The notes beneath the pieces were generated by a model. That model was not told where the DNA came from. It was given only the letters and a program-made list of their open reading frames with translations, and made no database searches. Of a DNA stretch of 40,186 nucleotides, positions 16,088 through 23,223 are shown one piece after another. Both the position numbers and the translations under genes were made by a program. Source of the stretch: a virus; the IMG/VR virus record IMGVR_UViG_3300031749_000014, positions 1-40,186 of that record, one strand, 5' to 3'. The stretch's first letter is position 1. Each line of letters opens with the position of its first letter.

Positions 16088-16172
16088 GCGTAGAATCTCC
16101 AAATTTCGCATTTCGAAACCAAAGACGATATTTATATCGCATTTTGCAAAAAAAACGAAATTTGGGGATTAC
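16088..16172. repeat. Palindromic element B (right flank of cassette)
   Basis: The 15-nt arms 16094-16108 and 16156-16170 pair with a single G-T type wobble. An internal CGATAT/ATATCG hairpin lies at 16126-16139. The outer left side (16088-16114) repeats 14764-14790 in the same orientation with 25 of 27 bases equal. It lies 11 bp from the stop of the minus-strand gene ending at 16184, so it might also serve that gene as a 3' hairpin. Confidence 0.65.
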
Positions 16173-16183
16173 AGAAAGAATTC

Positions 16184-16435
16184 TCATATTTGCCTTTGCC
16201 TCACATCGACTATTTCACCACCAAACAACTCGCAGACAAACTTGATGAATTCTTTATCCCTTTTCTGCAAGTTAGACAGACCCCACAATGTGAGTTCCTC
16301 TTCAAAGTTATTGACTGGGGTTAAAATTCCTTGGGATATGAGTTGCGATGCGACATCATCAGGCATGTCTACTAAATCACCAACACAAGCTTTCCAACCT
16401 ATTACTGGTTTGTTAAATCTCACCAACATCAACAT
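16184..16435 (-). CDS. Small protein with a Gly-Asp-Leu-Pro-Asp-Asp phage motif
   Basis: This 83-residue protein starts with a short strand followed by GWKACVGDLVDMPDDVASQLISQGIL. This pattern (strand, aromatic, G-D-hydrophobic, pro-acidic, then a small helix ending before a short strand) is common in small phage proteins of unknown role, often near head genes. The rest is helical. It lies downstream of the primase on the same strand, beyond the iteron region, and ends next to hairpin element B. The start at 16435 has no strong ribosome site. Function unknown; the gene is probably real because the pattern is conserved in phages. Confidence 0.55.
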   Translation of the reverse strand: MLMLVRFNKPVIGWKACVGDLVDMPDDVASQLISQGILTPVNNFEEELTLWGLSNLQKRDKEFIKFVCELFGGEIVDVRQRQI

Positions 16436-16479
16436 CTACCTCAATCGTAGCGTTATAGTAACGTATGGTATTAGTATCA

Positions 16480-16825
16480 CATAACAATATAGTAAGAGTA
16501 TACTTTTACTAATACGTATCTTTAAATTCAATAAAAGAATATAATATATTTTATATACTAGTACTAGTACTAGATACCGGTTACCAGGAAAATACCAAAG
16601 AATTTGAGTAACAAAGGCGTATTTTGAGTAACAGCAAAGTAACACCAAAAGTAACAAGATGAGTAACATGTAATTGGTATAAATAGCTAATATTATTACG
16701 TTTAGTACCATAAGTAACACTTTCTCTATATAGGGCAGGTTATAAAAAAAATGACTGTTACTCATGGTGTTACTCACCTGTTACTTACCTGTTACTCATG
16801 TGTTACTCACCTGTTACTCATCCTC
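16480..16825. other. Presumed replication origin with 12 AGTAAC iterons
   Basis: Six AGTAAC copies on the plus strand start at 16607, 16627, 16638, 16650, 16662 and 16713. Six copies in the opposite orientation start at 16757, 16769, 16780, 16791, 16802 and 16813, spaced 12, 11, 11, 11 and 11 bp, about one helical turn. The last overlaps the stop codon of the primase-helicase gene. A very AT-rich stretch at 16480-16560 lies beside the array, with TACTAG repeated three times at 16556-16573. Iterons plus an AT-rich region next to the replication gene is the usual layout of an origin. Function is inferred. Confidence 0.7.
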
Positions 16826-18685
16826 GATGATTGACCACAAACCATTTTCGGACCTGATCTGGTTTCTTTTTTTTAATCTATTAAGATAAGTAGTTAGCTT
16901 ATTAGTATTTACGCTTGGTAGTTCTTTTTTAAGTTGTGCAAAGGTTTTTGGTTCTTCTGAAAGTGCAAGTAATATGAGGTCAGTGATTGTTCCATAATCT
17001 TCTATACTTTTCTGTTCTATGTGTATTTTTTTATCCTCATATCTAAATTCAAAGATGGTAGATGGAAACAGTTTTGTGAAATTTGATTTCTTGTGAATAA
17101 GTTGAATGATATTATTTTCATGATTGGTAATTCTTTTTGCAAACCAGACATTTCTTGCATCGTTAAAGAAGAATACGCTTCCATACGGGTCTCCATCGGG
17201 TGTATTTTTAGCGACATGTGAAATTAATAGCCATGTAACAGGAATTTTAAATAATGATGTGGTATAAAGGGATACTGCTTCAGGGTCAAAGACATCCGCA
17301 ACCATACTTTTAATAACACTATCAACTATTATTACGTCAATTTCATGTTTTTTTACATCTTCGTATAATCTTTCAATAGTATTAATTAGTTTTGTTTTTG
17401 GACATAAAACATAAGTGTGATTAACATCTGAAGATATTTTTAGGATTAATCGTTCAATCTCAACTGGTGTGGGATTCTCATAATCAAGATATAAGACTTT
17501 GTATCCTCTTTTATCAAGTAAACATGCAAGATAGCATGCAAATGTACTTTTACCAGTGGCTCCAAGACCATATACCAAATTTATATTACCTTTAATGACA
17601 AAGGGTTGTAATAAAAATTCAACTTCGTAACTTGCAATATTGCTGTTTTCTATTTTTTTGACATTACTGGTGGAATAGCATTTTTTAAATTCTTTTTTAA
17701 AACTTTCTATTAATTGTGTAGGGTTAGCTAAAAAAGGTAAGTTTGCTGATAAAACTTTTGCAAGTTCTTGAGTTCCTCTGGATGAGTGAAAATTAAAATT
17801 AGCACTGTAAATATCTTTTGCTATAGCTCTATCATCTTCACATCTAATCTCAAGATAACACCTTAGCCCTTCTTTGTCCTGAGAAATATTCTTGATTTTG
17901 AAATACAGCTTGCTTTGTGGGTTAAACATTTCATATCCGAATGGCACTTCCACATTTTCAAATACTGGTGGGAGTATATCAATTTTTCTATGCCTTTCAA
18001 ATATGCTCTTTACCGTTGAGGTAACTTCTTTTTCTGGTAATGGCGGATCATTCTTTTCATTCCAGAGTAATGCATTCTCAAGACATTCCTCAAATGATAA
18101 ACCATCGGATACCCATGAACCTACAAGCCTTGTCAATGTTTCATTTCTCTGTCCTTTAGAAACACCTTTGTAAAGTTCTTTCAAATTGTTACTCACAGAT
18201 GGTTTTTGTAATATGATTTCAGGTAGCTCCGCATAATCGACCTCACCTACAACTATTTTCCACTCGTACTTGATTTTTGTATCTGGATGTATACTTGGTG
18301 GTGCTACAATGTAACCACCATCAGCTCGTAAATCGATGTCTTTCAAATCAGGTCTCTTTTGGAAATTTCGAACGCCATTTTGATATTTGAAATAGAGATG
18401 ATAACCTTTTGAGGTCTTAACACATGGAGTTTTAGGAAACTTATTTAGTTTCGAAAACTCTATGGCTTCTCTGCTATCCAAATCAATGACTGCAATTCCT
18501 GAAATAGCACCAGTGACAATTCCGATATTGTAGTTGTTTTCCACAAACCATTTTTTGATTTCTTCTTCCGTAGGTTTTCTTTTTTGATATTCTTTCCACT
18601 CTATGGCGGGTTTTTTACCAATGAGGGGAATAACAGAAAAACCAAGAACGTTGACATAAAATTTAGCATACTCATATGTCTCCAT
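16814..18685 (-). CDS. Primase-polymerase / RecA-fold helicase, replication initiator
   Basis: This 623-residue protein has four parts. Residues 1-160 form a bifunctional primase-polymerase domain with VIDLD (acidic pair D68/D70), SKGYHLYF (92-99) and DLRADGGYIVAPPS (118-131). Residues ~175-232 form a primase C-terminal helical domain. Residues ~350-550 form a RecA/RepA-type ATPase with Walker A GLGATGKST (373-381), Walker B VIIVDS (451-456) and a LLISH sensor segment (487-491). Residues ~563-620 form a winged helix. It would open the origin, unwind DNA and make primers. It follows the AbrB-like gene by 14 bp, and the iterons start at its own 3' end. Confidence 0.92.
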   Translation of the reverse strand: METYEYAKFYVNVLGFSVIPLIGKKPAIEWKEYQKRKPTEEEIKKWFVENNYNIGIVTGAISGIAVIDLDSREAIEFSKLNKFPKTPCVKTSKGYHLYFKYQNGVRNFQKRPDLKDIDLRADGGYIVAPPSIHPDTKIKYEWKIVVGEVDYAELPEIILQKPSVSNNLKELYKGVSKGQRNETLTRLVGSWVSDGLSFEECLENALLWNEKNDPPLPEKEVTSTVKSIFERHRKIDILPPVFENVEVPFGYEMFNPQSKLYFKIKNISQDKEGLRCYLEIRCEDDRAIAKDIYSANFNFHSSRGTQELAKVLSANLPFLANPTQLIESFKKEFKKCYSTSNVKKIENSNIASYEVEFLLQPFVIKGNINLVYGLGATGKSTFACYLACLLDKRGYKVLYLDYENPTPVEIERLILKISSDVNHTYVLCPKTKLINTIERLYEDVKKHEIDVIIVDSVIKSMVADVFDPEAVSLYTTSLFKIPVTWLLISHVAKNTPDGDPYGSVFFFNDARNVWFAKRITNHENNIIQLIHKKSNFTKLFPSTIFEFRYEDKKIHIEQKSIEDYGTITDLILLALSEEPKTFAQLKKELPSVNTNKLTTYLNRLKKRNQIRSENGLWSIIEDE

Positions 18686-18699
18686 CTCTCCCCCAAATC

Positions 18700-18879
18700 T
18701 TATTCTGAAGTTTCTTTTTTTCTAATTATGACTTCATTTGGTGAAATAGTTATCTCTAAATCCCTGTCCCTCTCCCATCCGTATGCCTGCATTATGTGGG
18801 TAGGCAAGCATATGGTGTACATCGAACCACCACTTTTGAAAAACCCTTTTTTTAATAAGTGAAATTGTAGTTTTTTCAT
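18700..18879 (-). CDS. AbrB/MazE-like small DNA-binding regulator
   Basis: This 59-residue protein starts at the ATG at 18879 behind AAAGGAGG. The segment GSMYTICLPTHIMQAYGW followed by RDRDLEITISPNEVIIRKK is the swapped-hairpin beta pattern of AbrB/SpoVT and MazE antitoxin-type DNA-binding domains. It is the first gene of the replication operon, under a strong promoter, and faces the early operon. An auto-regulator or a control protein of the divergent promoters is the natural reading. No toxin gene is adjacent, so a toxin-antitoxin role is less likely. Confidence 0.7.
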   Translation of the reverse strand: MKKLQFHLLKKGFFKSGGSMYTICLPTHIMQAYGWERDRDLEITISPNEVIIRKKETSE

Positions 18880-18914
18880 AGTCTTAGCCTCCTTTCTGAT
18901 TTTTGATTCTTAAA

Positions 18915-18944
18915 AGTATAATAAATATTCAAATGTTTTGTCAA
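18915..18944 (-). promoter_or_regulatory. Promoter of the regulator-primase operon
   Basis: On the minus strand TTGACA (18944-18939) and TATACT (18920-18915) are separated by 18 bp. The ribosome site and ATG follow about 30 bp later. It is divergent from the early promoter at 19005. Confidence 0.8.
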
Positions 18945-19004
18945 GATATTTGGTGGTATTAATTTTAATTATAGTTAGATAAGAATTTTCAATTGAAAAA
19001 AATA

Positions 19005-19034
19005 TTGACAAACATAATGATAAAATGATATATT
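19005..19034 (+). promoter_or_regulatory. Early operon promoter
   Basis: TTGACA (19005-19010), an 18-bp spacer and TATATT (19029-19034), followed by a GGAGGG ribosome site and ATG at 19072. Together with the opposing promoter it leaves about 60 bp of AT-rich DNA where a regulator could sit. Confidence 0.8.
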
Positions 19035-19071
19035 GTTACAAAAATCTAAACAAAACGAAGGAGGGTAAGAA

Positions 19072-19704
19072 ATGTTAGAGGAAGGAAAGAGTAAAAATGA
19101 AAGGATCGAAGAAAAAGGGGAGATGATTCAACCAAAAGATATAATTATAGCGATGGCTCAGGTTGCAGTTGAAAAAGCTGATGTAGGAACACTTGAAAGG
19201 CTTGTAGAGTTGAGAAAGCAAATGAAAGAAGAGAGAGCAAAAGAAGAATTTTACCACGCATTATCAAGCTTTCAATCAGAACTCAAACCAATCAAAAAGT
19301 CAAGAATAGTCAAAAATAAAGATGGCACTGTGAGATACAGTTACGCTACTTTCGATGACATTATAGAGGCAATCCAACCTTTGCTTGAAAAATATGGGTT
19401 GTCGTACAGATTTGAGACAGAGTTTGAGAATAAATCTGTTAATGTGAAATGCATTATTACCCACCACATGGGGCATCAAGAAACGACTTCATTTAAAACA
19501 ATCGTAGAGTACTCAGGAAGAATGCTCCCAATTCAAGAATGGGGGTCTGCTCTAACTTATGCAAAGAGATACTCTTTATCCCTTGCACTTGGATTAGCAA
19601 CAGAAGAGGACACTGATGCCATTGTAAGAGAAATCTCAAAATTGAACGAAATAACAAAAGATGAGGCTAAAAAAGTGATAATTAATTTAAAAAAGGAGGT
19701 CTAA
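19072..19704 (+). CDS. ERF-family single-strand annealing protein
   Basis: This 210-residue protein matches the ERF recombinase superfamily. A charged helical N-terminal part is followed by the family core: FQSELKPIKKSRIVKNKDG and then YSYATFDDIIEAIQPLLEKYGLSYRF, VKCIITHHMGHQETTSF, and the conserved WGSALTYAKRYSLSLALGL. ERF proteins form rings that anneal complementary single strands during recombination and genome circularisation. It is first in the early operon with an AGGAGGGT site 8 bp upstream of the ATG. The exonuclease at 20469 is its likely partner. Confidence 0.93.
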   Translation: MLEEGKSKNERIEEKGEMIQPKDIIIAMAQVAVEKADVGTLERLVELRKQMKEERAKEEFYHALSSFQSELKPIKKSRIVKNKDGTVRYSYATFDDIIEAIQPLLEKYGLSYRFETEFENKSVNVKCIITHHMGHQETTSFKTIVEYSGRMLPIQEWGSALTYAKRYSLSLALGLATEEDTDAIVREISKLNEITKDEAKKVIINLKKEV

Positions 19705-19705
19705 G

Positions 19706-20107
19706 ATGGCATCAATATTCACAATTTTCATTCATGATATTCCTTTGGAATTTTTTAAAAAACTTGAAGATGCTGGATTTGAGGTCGAATCGAGAGTTTC
19801 AAAAGATGGTGTAATTGAGAGGTATCATTACACCTCTGATTTTAATGTAAGATCAATAGAAATATTCTTTTTCTCAAAGAGTTTTACAATCGATAAACAA
19901 AGTCTAACACTTAAGGTCGAGGAAAGTGAATACACAATACCAAAGGTATCCAATATTCATATTCGGAATATTCCTCTTGAGTTCCTTGAAAGACTCAAAC
20001 AAGCGGGCTTAGTAACTCATTGTGAAGATGGCTCATACGCTATTACTATTGATGATGATATTAAATTGAGTTTTCAAGAAACTCCAAAAGAATCAAAGGA
20101 GAGATAA
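19706..20107 (+). CDS. Two-repeat small protein of a local family
   Basis: This 133-residue protein has two similar halves: IHDIPLEFFKKLEDAGFEV (about residues 8-27) and IHIRNIPLEFLERLKQAGL (about 84-103), each followed by strands. The gene at 20266 has a single copy of the same pattern (ISIDGLPESFFIALDNAGLDV). Each unit looks like a strand, a helix and a beta meander. The start follows an AAAGGAGG site that lies inside the end of the ERF gene. I do not recognise the family. Its place between recombination genes suggests an accessory role to DNA handling or host takeover; this is an inference only. Confidence 0.75.
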   Translation: MASIFTIFIHDIPLEFFKKLEDAGFEVESRVSKDGVIERYHYTSDFNVRSIEIFFFSKSFTIDKQSLTLKVEESEYTIPKVSNIHIRNIPLEFLERLKQAGLVTHCEDGSYAITIDDDIKLSFQETPKESKER

Positions 20108-20108
20108 A

Positions 20109-20255
20109 ATGTGGACATTATCAGAGTTGAAGCTCTTAAAAAGAATTAAAGAACTTATTGAAGCAGAAAACTTGACTGAGATTTCAAAACTGGTTGATAC
20201 CAGAATAGTTGAGATTGAACAGGAAATGCAAAGAGAAGCTGAAGAGTATTTTTAG
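20109..20255 (+). CDS. 48-residue helical protein, unknown
   Basis: A short reading frame begins MWTLSELKLLKRIKELIEAE and ends REAEEYF. It is almost wholly amphipathic helix with heptad-like hydrophobics, so it may be a coiled coil. It starts two bases after the stop of the preceding gene. Its 3' end carries the AGGAGG site of the next gene. The preceding AAGGAGAG gives it its own ribosome site. Size makes the call less certain, but spacing fits a real operon gene. Confidence 0.6.
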   Translation: MWTLSELKLLKRIKELIEAENLTEISKLVDTRIVEIEQEMQREAEEYF

Positions 20256-20265
20256 GAGGTATAAG

Positions 20266-20466
20266 ATGAAAATTTACATATCCATTGATGGATTACCAGA
20301 AAGTTTTTTTATCGCATTAGATAATGCAGGTTTGGATGTAAGAAGGGAAATTCTTGATGGTGGGCATTATTATAAATTTGGTATCACAGCAAAAGACACA
20401 GAGCTACGTTTATATTCAGACTTAGTATACGTAACAGAAGAAAAAAGAGAAGAGAAAGGAGAATAA
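20266..20466 (+). CDS. Single-repeat relative of the protein at 19706
   Basis: This 66-residue protein begins KIYISIDGLPESFFIALDNA, matching each half of the protein at 19706. I chose the ATG at 20266 because AGGAGG is 6 bp upstream; a longer frame from 20209 would overlap the helical gene and lacks a site. The C-terminal end is Lys/Glu-rich. It ends 2 bp before the exonuclease gene. Function unknown; gene duplication within the operon is clear from the shared pattern. Confidence 0.72.
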   Translation: MKIYISIDGLPESFFIALDNAGLDVRREILDGGHYYKFGITAKDTELRLYSDLVYVTEEKREEKGE

Positions 20467-20468
20467 AG

Positions 20469-21422
20469 ATGGAAAGATGGAGTTTCAGTAAGATAGAATC
20501 CACAAGGGGTTGTAAGATTGCTTATGAAAAAAGATATATTCAAAACCTACCACCAGATACAGAAGTTCCTGAGTATACAGAAGCCAAGAAAATTCATGAA
20601 GAGATACAGACAAAGTTTCTCAAAAGACAAATAGATCATCTCGAACTCTATCTCAAACCTTATCTTGAAGGCAATATATACATCGAAAAAGCTTACAAAC
20701 ACTATTTTCAGTCTGATGATATAGAATACACTGCATATGCTGATGTGGTTTTGGAAAATGAAAACAGTAGGTTAATACTTGATATTAAATGTCGCTATAA
20801 CTCAAATATCAACGAAAGAGATAGACTGCAACTCCTATCTTATCTCGCACTTGCTAACCAAGAAAAACCTGTCAAAAAAAATAAAATAGGGATACTTGCA
20901 ACATATAATCAGTTCATGCCAGTAACATTGATTGATACAGAACCACCATCAATTGATTTTGTTTTAGAGGAGATAGAAAAAGCTAAAAGAAGAGTTCTGA
21001 GAATGGCTACCAAGACTTCTGAATGCGCTTATTGTGAGTACAAACGCAGTTGCGATTATGGATTGAAAGAAGTAGACAATAATGATATGCGAGCCATTGC
21101 CGAGAAGTATCTATATTTAAAAGCACAAGTTGATTTGTATGAGGAGATGTTGAGGAAGCATGTGGAATTGACTGGTGAAAGAATAGAGGTTGGAGACAAA
21201 GAGATTGGCTACTTTGAAAAGATTTATACAGTAGTCAATACTCCTGAGTTTATCATGTTATGTAAAGATGCTGATATTTCTTATATAAATGCAATCAAAA
21301 TCGATACAATGAAAGCTAAGCAACTTGCAAAGAGGTATGATATTCTTACTCAGGCAATTGGAAAAGAGATCAAATATGTATTTGCGACAAAAAAAATAGA
21401 GAGGGCAAATGAAAAAGAATAA
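20469..21422 (+). CDS. Cas4/RecB-like PD-(D/E)XK exonuclease with Fe-S cysteines
   Basis: This 317-residue protein has the nuclease core: His at 43 (IHEEI), TAYADVVLE (Asp 92), LILDIKCRY (Asp 105, Lys 107) and QLLSY (Gln 121 to Tyr 125). Four Cys at 15, 186, 189 and 195 match the split iron-sulfur motif of Cas4 and AddB-type nucleases. In phages with ERF-like proteins this nuclease resects DNA ends to make single strands for annealing. A helical C-terminal extension (about 200-317) is not recognised. It lies in the operon directly with the annealing protein; CRISPR use is unlikely because no cas or repeat array is here. Confidence 0.88.
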   Translation: MERWSFSKIESTRGCKIAYEKRYIQNLPPDTEVPEYTEAKKIHEEIQTKFLKRQIDHLELYLKPYLEGNIYIEKAYKHYFQSDDIEYTAYADVVLENENSRLILDIKCRYNSNINERDRLQLLSYLALANQEKPVKKNKIGILATYNQFMPVTLIDTEPPSIDFVLEEIEKAKRRVLRMATKTSECAYCEYKRSCDYGLKEVDNNDMRAIAEKYLYLKAQVDLYEEMLRKHVELTGERIEVGDKEIGYFEKIYTVVNTPEFIMLCKDADISYINAIKIDTMKAKQLAKRYDILTQAIGKEIKYVFATKKIERANEKE

Positions 21423-21424
21423 AT

Positions 21425-21482
21425 TGGCTTGAATGGAAACAAAGAGAGTACACCATAAGGGATTTTATTTTAAGAAGAAAAG
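21425..21482 (+). pseudogene. Duplicated tail end of the gene at 21691
   Basis: The region repeats about 22016-22084 with few substitutions and one small internal deletion (near 21456). In the intact gene this is the part coding ALMETKRIYHADIRDFILRR. Here the reading is broken and no start is available. It seems to be the remnant of a tandem duplication, with the 61-residue gene now between the two copies. Confidence 0.7.
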
Positions 21483-21491
21483 AGGAACAAA

Positions 21492-21677
21492 ATGAAAAAT
21501 AAAATTGACGTTTATAGAGCCGACCAAATTCTGGGACTCTTAGTGAATCCCGGACCAGAACAAGAGATACCGCCAGAAGCGAAATATATTGGGAGCATTG
21601 AGGTTCAGGATGGGCAATGGATACTTATTCAAACTGATAAGTTGATGGTTGTAGATGAAAAGGGAGGAATAAAATGA
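21492..21677 (+). CDS. 61-residue protein, unknown
   Basis: The sequence reads as a short helix (DQILGLLVNPG), a Pro/Glu-rich loop and three strands (YIGSIEVQDGQWILIQTDKLMVV). AGAGG upstream of the ATG is a fair ribosome site. The gene follows the duplicated remnant at 21425 and precedes the 136-residue gene by 13 bp. No family was recognised. The compact all-beta end suggests a small stable domain. Confidence 0.65.
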   Translation: MKNKIDVYRADQILGLLVNPGPEQEIPPEAKYIGSIEVQDGQWILIQTDKLMVVDEKGGIK

Positions 21678-21690
21678 AAGGAGCAAAAAA

Positions 21691-22101
21691 ATGACATGTG
21701 TTATTATTGGTTTTGGAAAAAAAGAGGAAGATTTTGAGGAGCAAGAACTTGATTTTGTTGAACAATTTTTGAGGGATAAGTTTAACGCTTGTAAATATAA
21801 ATTTAATTTTAGCGACGAACTCGTAATCGAATTAAAGTCAAAATTAACGGAGCGACAAGAACATTACGACAAATTAAGTAAACAATATGAAACAGCAACC
21901 GATTTTCCTGAAAGGTATACAACCTATAGTTTTGATATACTCACTGATAGAGCAGACTTATGTGTAATATTTAAATTTTCTCACATAAACCGCAGACATC
22001 CTATGTCACCTGATGGATGGGCTTTAATGGAAACAAAGAGAATATACCACGCAGACATAAGGGATTTTATTTTAAGAAGAAAGGAAAGGTTAGCCAAATG
22101 A
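21691..22101 (+). CDS. 136-residue protein, unknown
   Basis: The start has a GGAG site about 9 bp upstream. The protein is acidic at first (EDFEEQELDF), helical through about 75, then has strands TYSFDILTDRADLCVIFKFSH and a closing basic helix DIRDFILRRKERLAK. The end overlaps the resolvase-like gene by 4 bp (ATGA). A broken second copy of its last part lies at 21425-21482. I see no catalytic motif. Confidence 0.65.
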   Translation: MTCVIIGFGKKEEDFEEQELDFVEQFLRDKFNACKYKFNFSDELVIELKSKLTERQEHYDKLSKQYETATDFPERYTTYSFDILTDRADLCVIFKFSHINRRHPMSPDGWALMETKRIYHADIRDFILRRKERLAK

Positions 22102-22424
22102 TAGTGAATCCCAATAAGAATAGACAACGGGGTAAAAGAACAGAAAAAGCAATAGCTAAAAGATTAGGTGGAAGAAGAATTGGAATACTCGGGAAAAGTG
22201 ACGTAGAGCACAAACTATTTAGCTTTGAGTGCAAAAGCAGATTAAAATTTGTTGGTGAAAAATGGTTTTTACAAGCTGTAAGAAACTGCGAAGGTAAAAT
22301 ACCAGCGGTAATAGTGCACATAACAGGTCAACATCACTCTAATGATTATGTGATTTTGAAACTAAGAGATTTTGAAGATTTGTTAGGAGAGATAAAGCAT
22401 GGATATACATCAAATCTTGAATAA
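22098..22424 (+). CDS. Holliday-junction-resolvase-like PD-(D/E)XK nuclease
   Basis: This 108-residue protein begins MIVNPNKNRQRGKRTEKAIA. The family pattern of archaeal-type Hjc resolvases is present: RGKRTEKAIAKRL with its Glu, GKSDVEHKLFSFECKSR with the Asp and the E-x-K pair. The length also fits. It would cut branched DNA from recombination and replication so that genomes can be packaged. The ATG at 22098 overlaps the previous stop; a longer frame from 22017 would run inside the preceding gene and lacks a ribosome site. Its 3' end overlaps the Cys-rich gene by 26 bp. Confidence 0.82.
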   Translation: MIVNPNKNRQRGKRTEKAIAKRLGGRRIGILGKSDVEHKLFSFECKSRLKFVGEKWFLQAVRNCEGKIPAVIVHITGQHHSNDYVILKLRDFEDLLGEIKHGYTSNLE

Positions 22425-22605
22425 GTTACAAAAGAAATCTAATAGACATAGTTGCATGAATTGCTATAATCTCAGGATACGTGAGGGTGTGATCTGGTGC
22501 AAAGTTGGTCTTGTGGAGAAGTGTGATATATTGGATTTGGATACAAAGATGTCAAAAAAGATAACCAAACAAAACAGGTGTGTGTACAATGATACGTCTG
22601 AGTAA
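22399..22605 (+). CDS. Small Cys-rich, probably zinc-binding protein
   Basis: This 68-residue protein has Cys in the arrangement SCMNCYNLRIREGVIWCK, then EKC and finally NRCVY. Two early Cys (C-x2-C) and later Cys spaced as in small zinc ribbons or knuckles suggest one bound metal. The middle looks like beta strands. AGGAGAG lies upstream inside the resolvase gene. Function unknown; adaptor, transcription or DNA-binding roles are all possible. Its C-terminus overlaps the following gene by 17 bp. Confidence 0.65.
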   Translation: MDIHQILNKLQKKSNRHSCMNCYNLRIREGVIWCKVGLVEKCDILDLDTKMSKKITKQNRCVYNDTSE

Positions 22606-22807
22606 ACCAATGATTCATGTTAAAATAACCGATAGTAAGCAAAATAAACTTGAGTCGAAACTATTTGTCCCTGATAAAGACTTTTACATCACAATCAAGA
22701 AACCAGCAAAAGATACATGGTGTGTAGAAATCTCAGACCTTTCAAAAGAGATAATAGCATCGATAATATTATCGAGTGAAAAACCCAAAACCAGAAAGGA
22801 GGCGTAA
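22589..22807 (+). CDS. 72-residue beta-rich protein, unknown
   Basis: I use the ATG at 22589, behind AGGTG; a GTG at 22580 is possible. The protein reads as a run of strands (PMIHVKITDS, FYITIKKPAKDTWCVEISDL) and one helix (KEIIASIILSS). It ends in a Lys-rich tail that contains the GGAGG site of the next gene. No family was recognised. Overlap with the Cys-rich gene suggests coupled translation. Confidence 0.6.
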   Translation: MIRLSKPMIHVKITDSKQNKLESKLFVPDKDFYITIKKPAKDTWCVEISDLSKEIIASIILSSEKPKTRKEA

Positions 22808-22809
22808 TT

Positions 22810-22965
22810 ATGTTAATTGGTTGGTGTGGAACTGTATGCTGTGATATGGATTGTAGGTATTGTCCTCTTTTCGATAGAGATGACTACGATGATTATGAGG
22901 ACTACCAAGAGAAAATTTATGAAGAGCTCAAAGGATTAGATTCTGGAAATTCTGAGGATAGTTAG
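22810..22965 (+). CDS. Very small Cys-rich acidic protein
   Basis: This 51-residue frame begins MLIGWCGTVCCDMDCRYCPL, with five Cys in the first 18 residues, followed by an Asp/Tyr-rich stretch (DRDDYDDYEDYQ) and an acidic helix. GGAGG lies 6-8 bp before the ATG. The Cys set could hold zinc; the acidic half could mimic DNA or bind a basic partner. Neither is proven. It follows the previous stop by two bases. Confidence 0.6.
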   Translation: MLIGWCGTVCCDMDCRYCPLFDRDDYDDYEDYQEKIYEELKGLDSGNSEDS

Positions 22966-22986
22966 AAACACAATCAAGGAGGTTAC

Positions 22987-23223
22987 ATGAGTAAGGGTCC
23001 AGGTCAAAGTAAAAAACTGGTGTTACCACCAAAACAGGAGAAGATAAGTGATGTCAAGAGGTTAATCTCAAGAATAATCAAGTTGATTGCTCAAGGTAGG
23101 GTGACACCAGAACAGGGCAAGGTAATGCTCTTAGGGGCATCAGAACTTGCTAAAACAATTAAACTGGAAGAAGAAATCAAATTACTCGAAACAGGGATAA
23201 AGGAGGAACATGATGAGACTTAA
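22987..23223 (+). CDS. 78-residue helical protein, unknown
   Basis: A basic N-terminal tail (MSKGPGQSKKLVLPPKQ) leads into two long helices, about residues 20-45 and 48-75. AAGGAGG lies 5 bp before the ATG. The last part is acidic and overlaps the next gene by 14 bp. Phages often carry similar small two-helix proteins in early operons, but I do not recognise this one. Confidence 0.65.
   Translation: MSKGPGQSKKLVLPPKQEKISDVKRLISRIIKLIAQGRVTPEQGKVMLLGASELAKTIKLEEEIKLLETGIKEEHDET

Noticed and set aside
16086-16484. 132-codon plus-strand frame opposite the 83-residue gene
   Set aside because: It starts inside palindromic element B and lies antisense to a gene with a phage-type motif; no ribosome site.
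16436-16777. 113-codon frame on the minus strand with many Leu/Tyr residues
   Set aside because: It mostly translates the AGTAAC iterons and AT-rich DNA, has no ribosome site, and its composition (Leu runs) comes from the repeat.
20209-20265. Upstream extension of the 66-residue repeat protein
   Set aside because: The extension overlaps the preceding gene and lacks a ribosome site; AGGAGG precedes the ATG at 20266.
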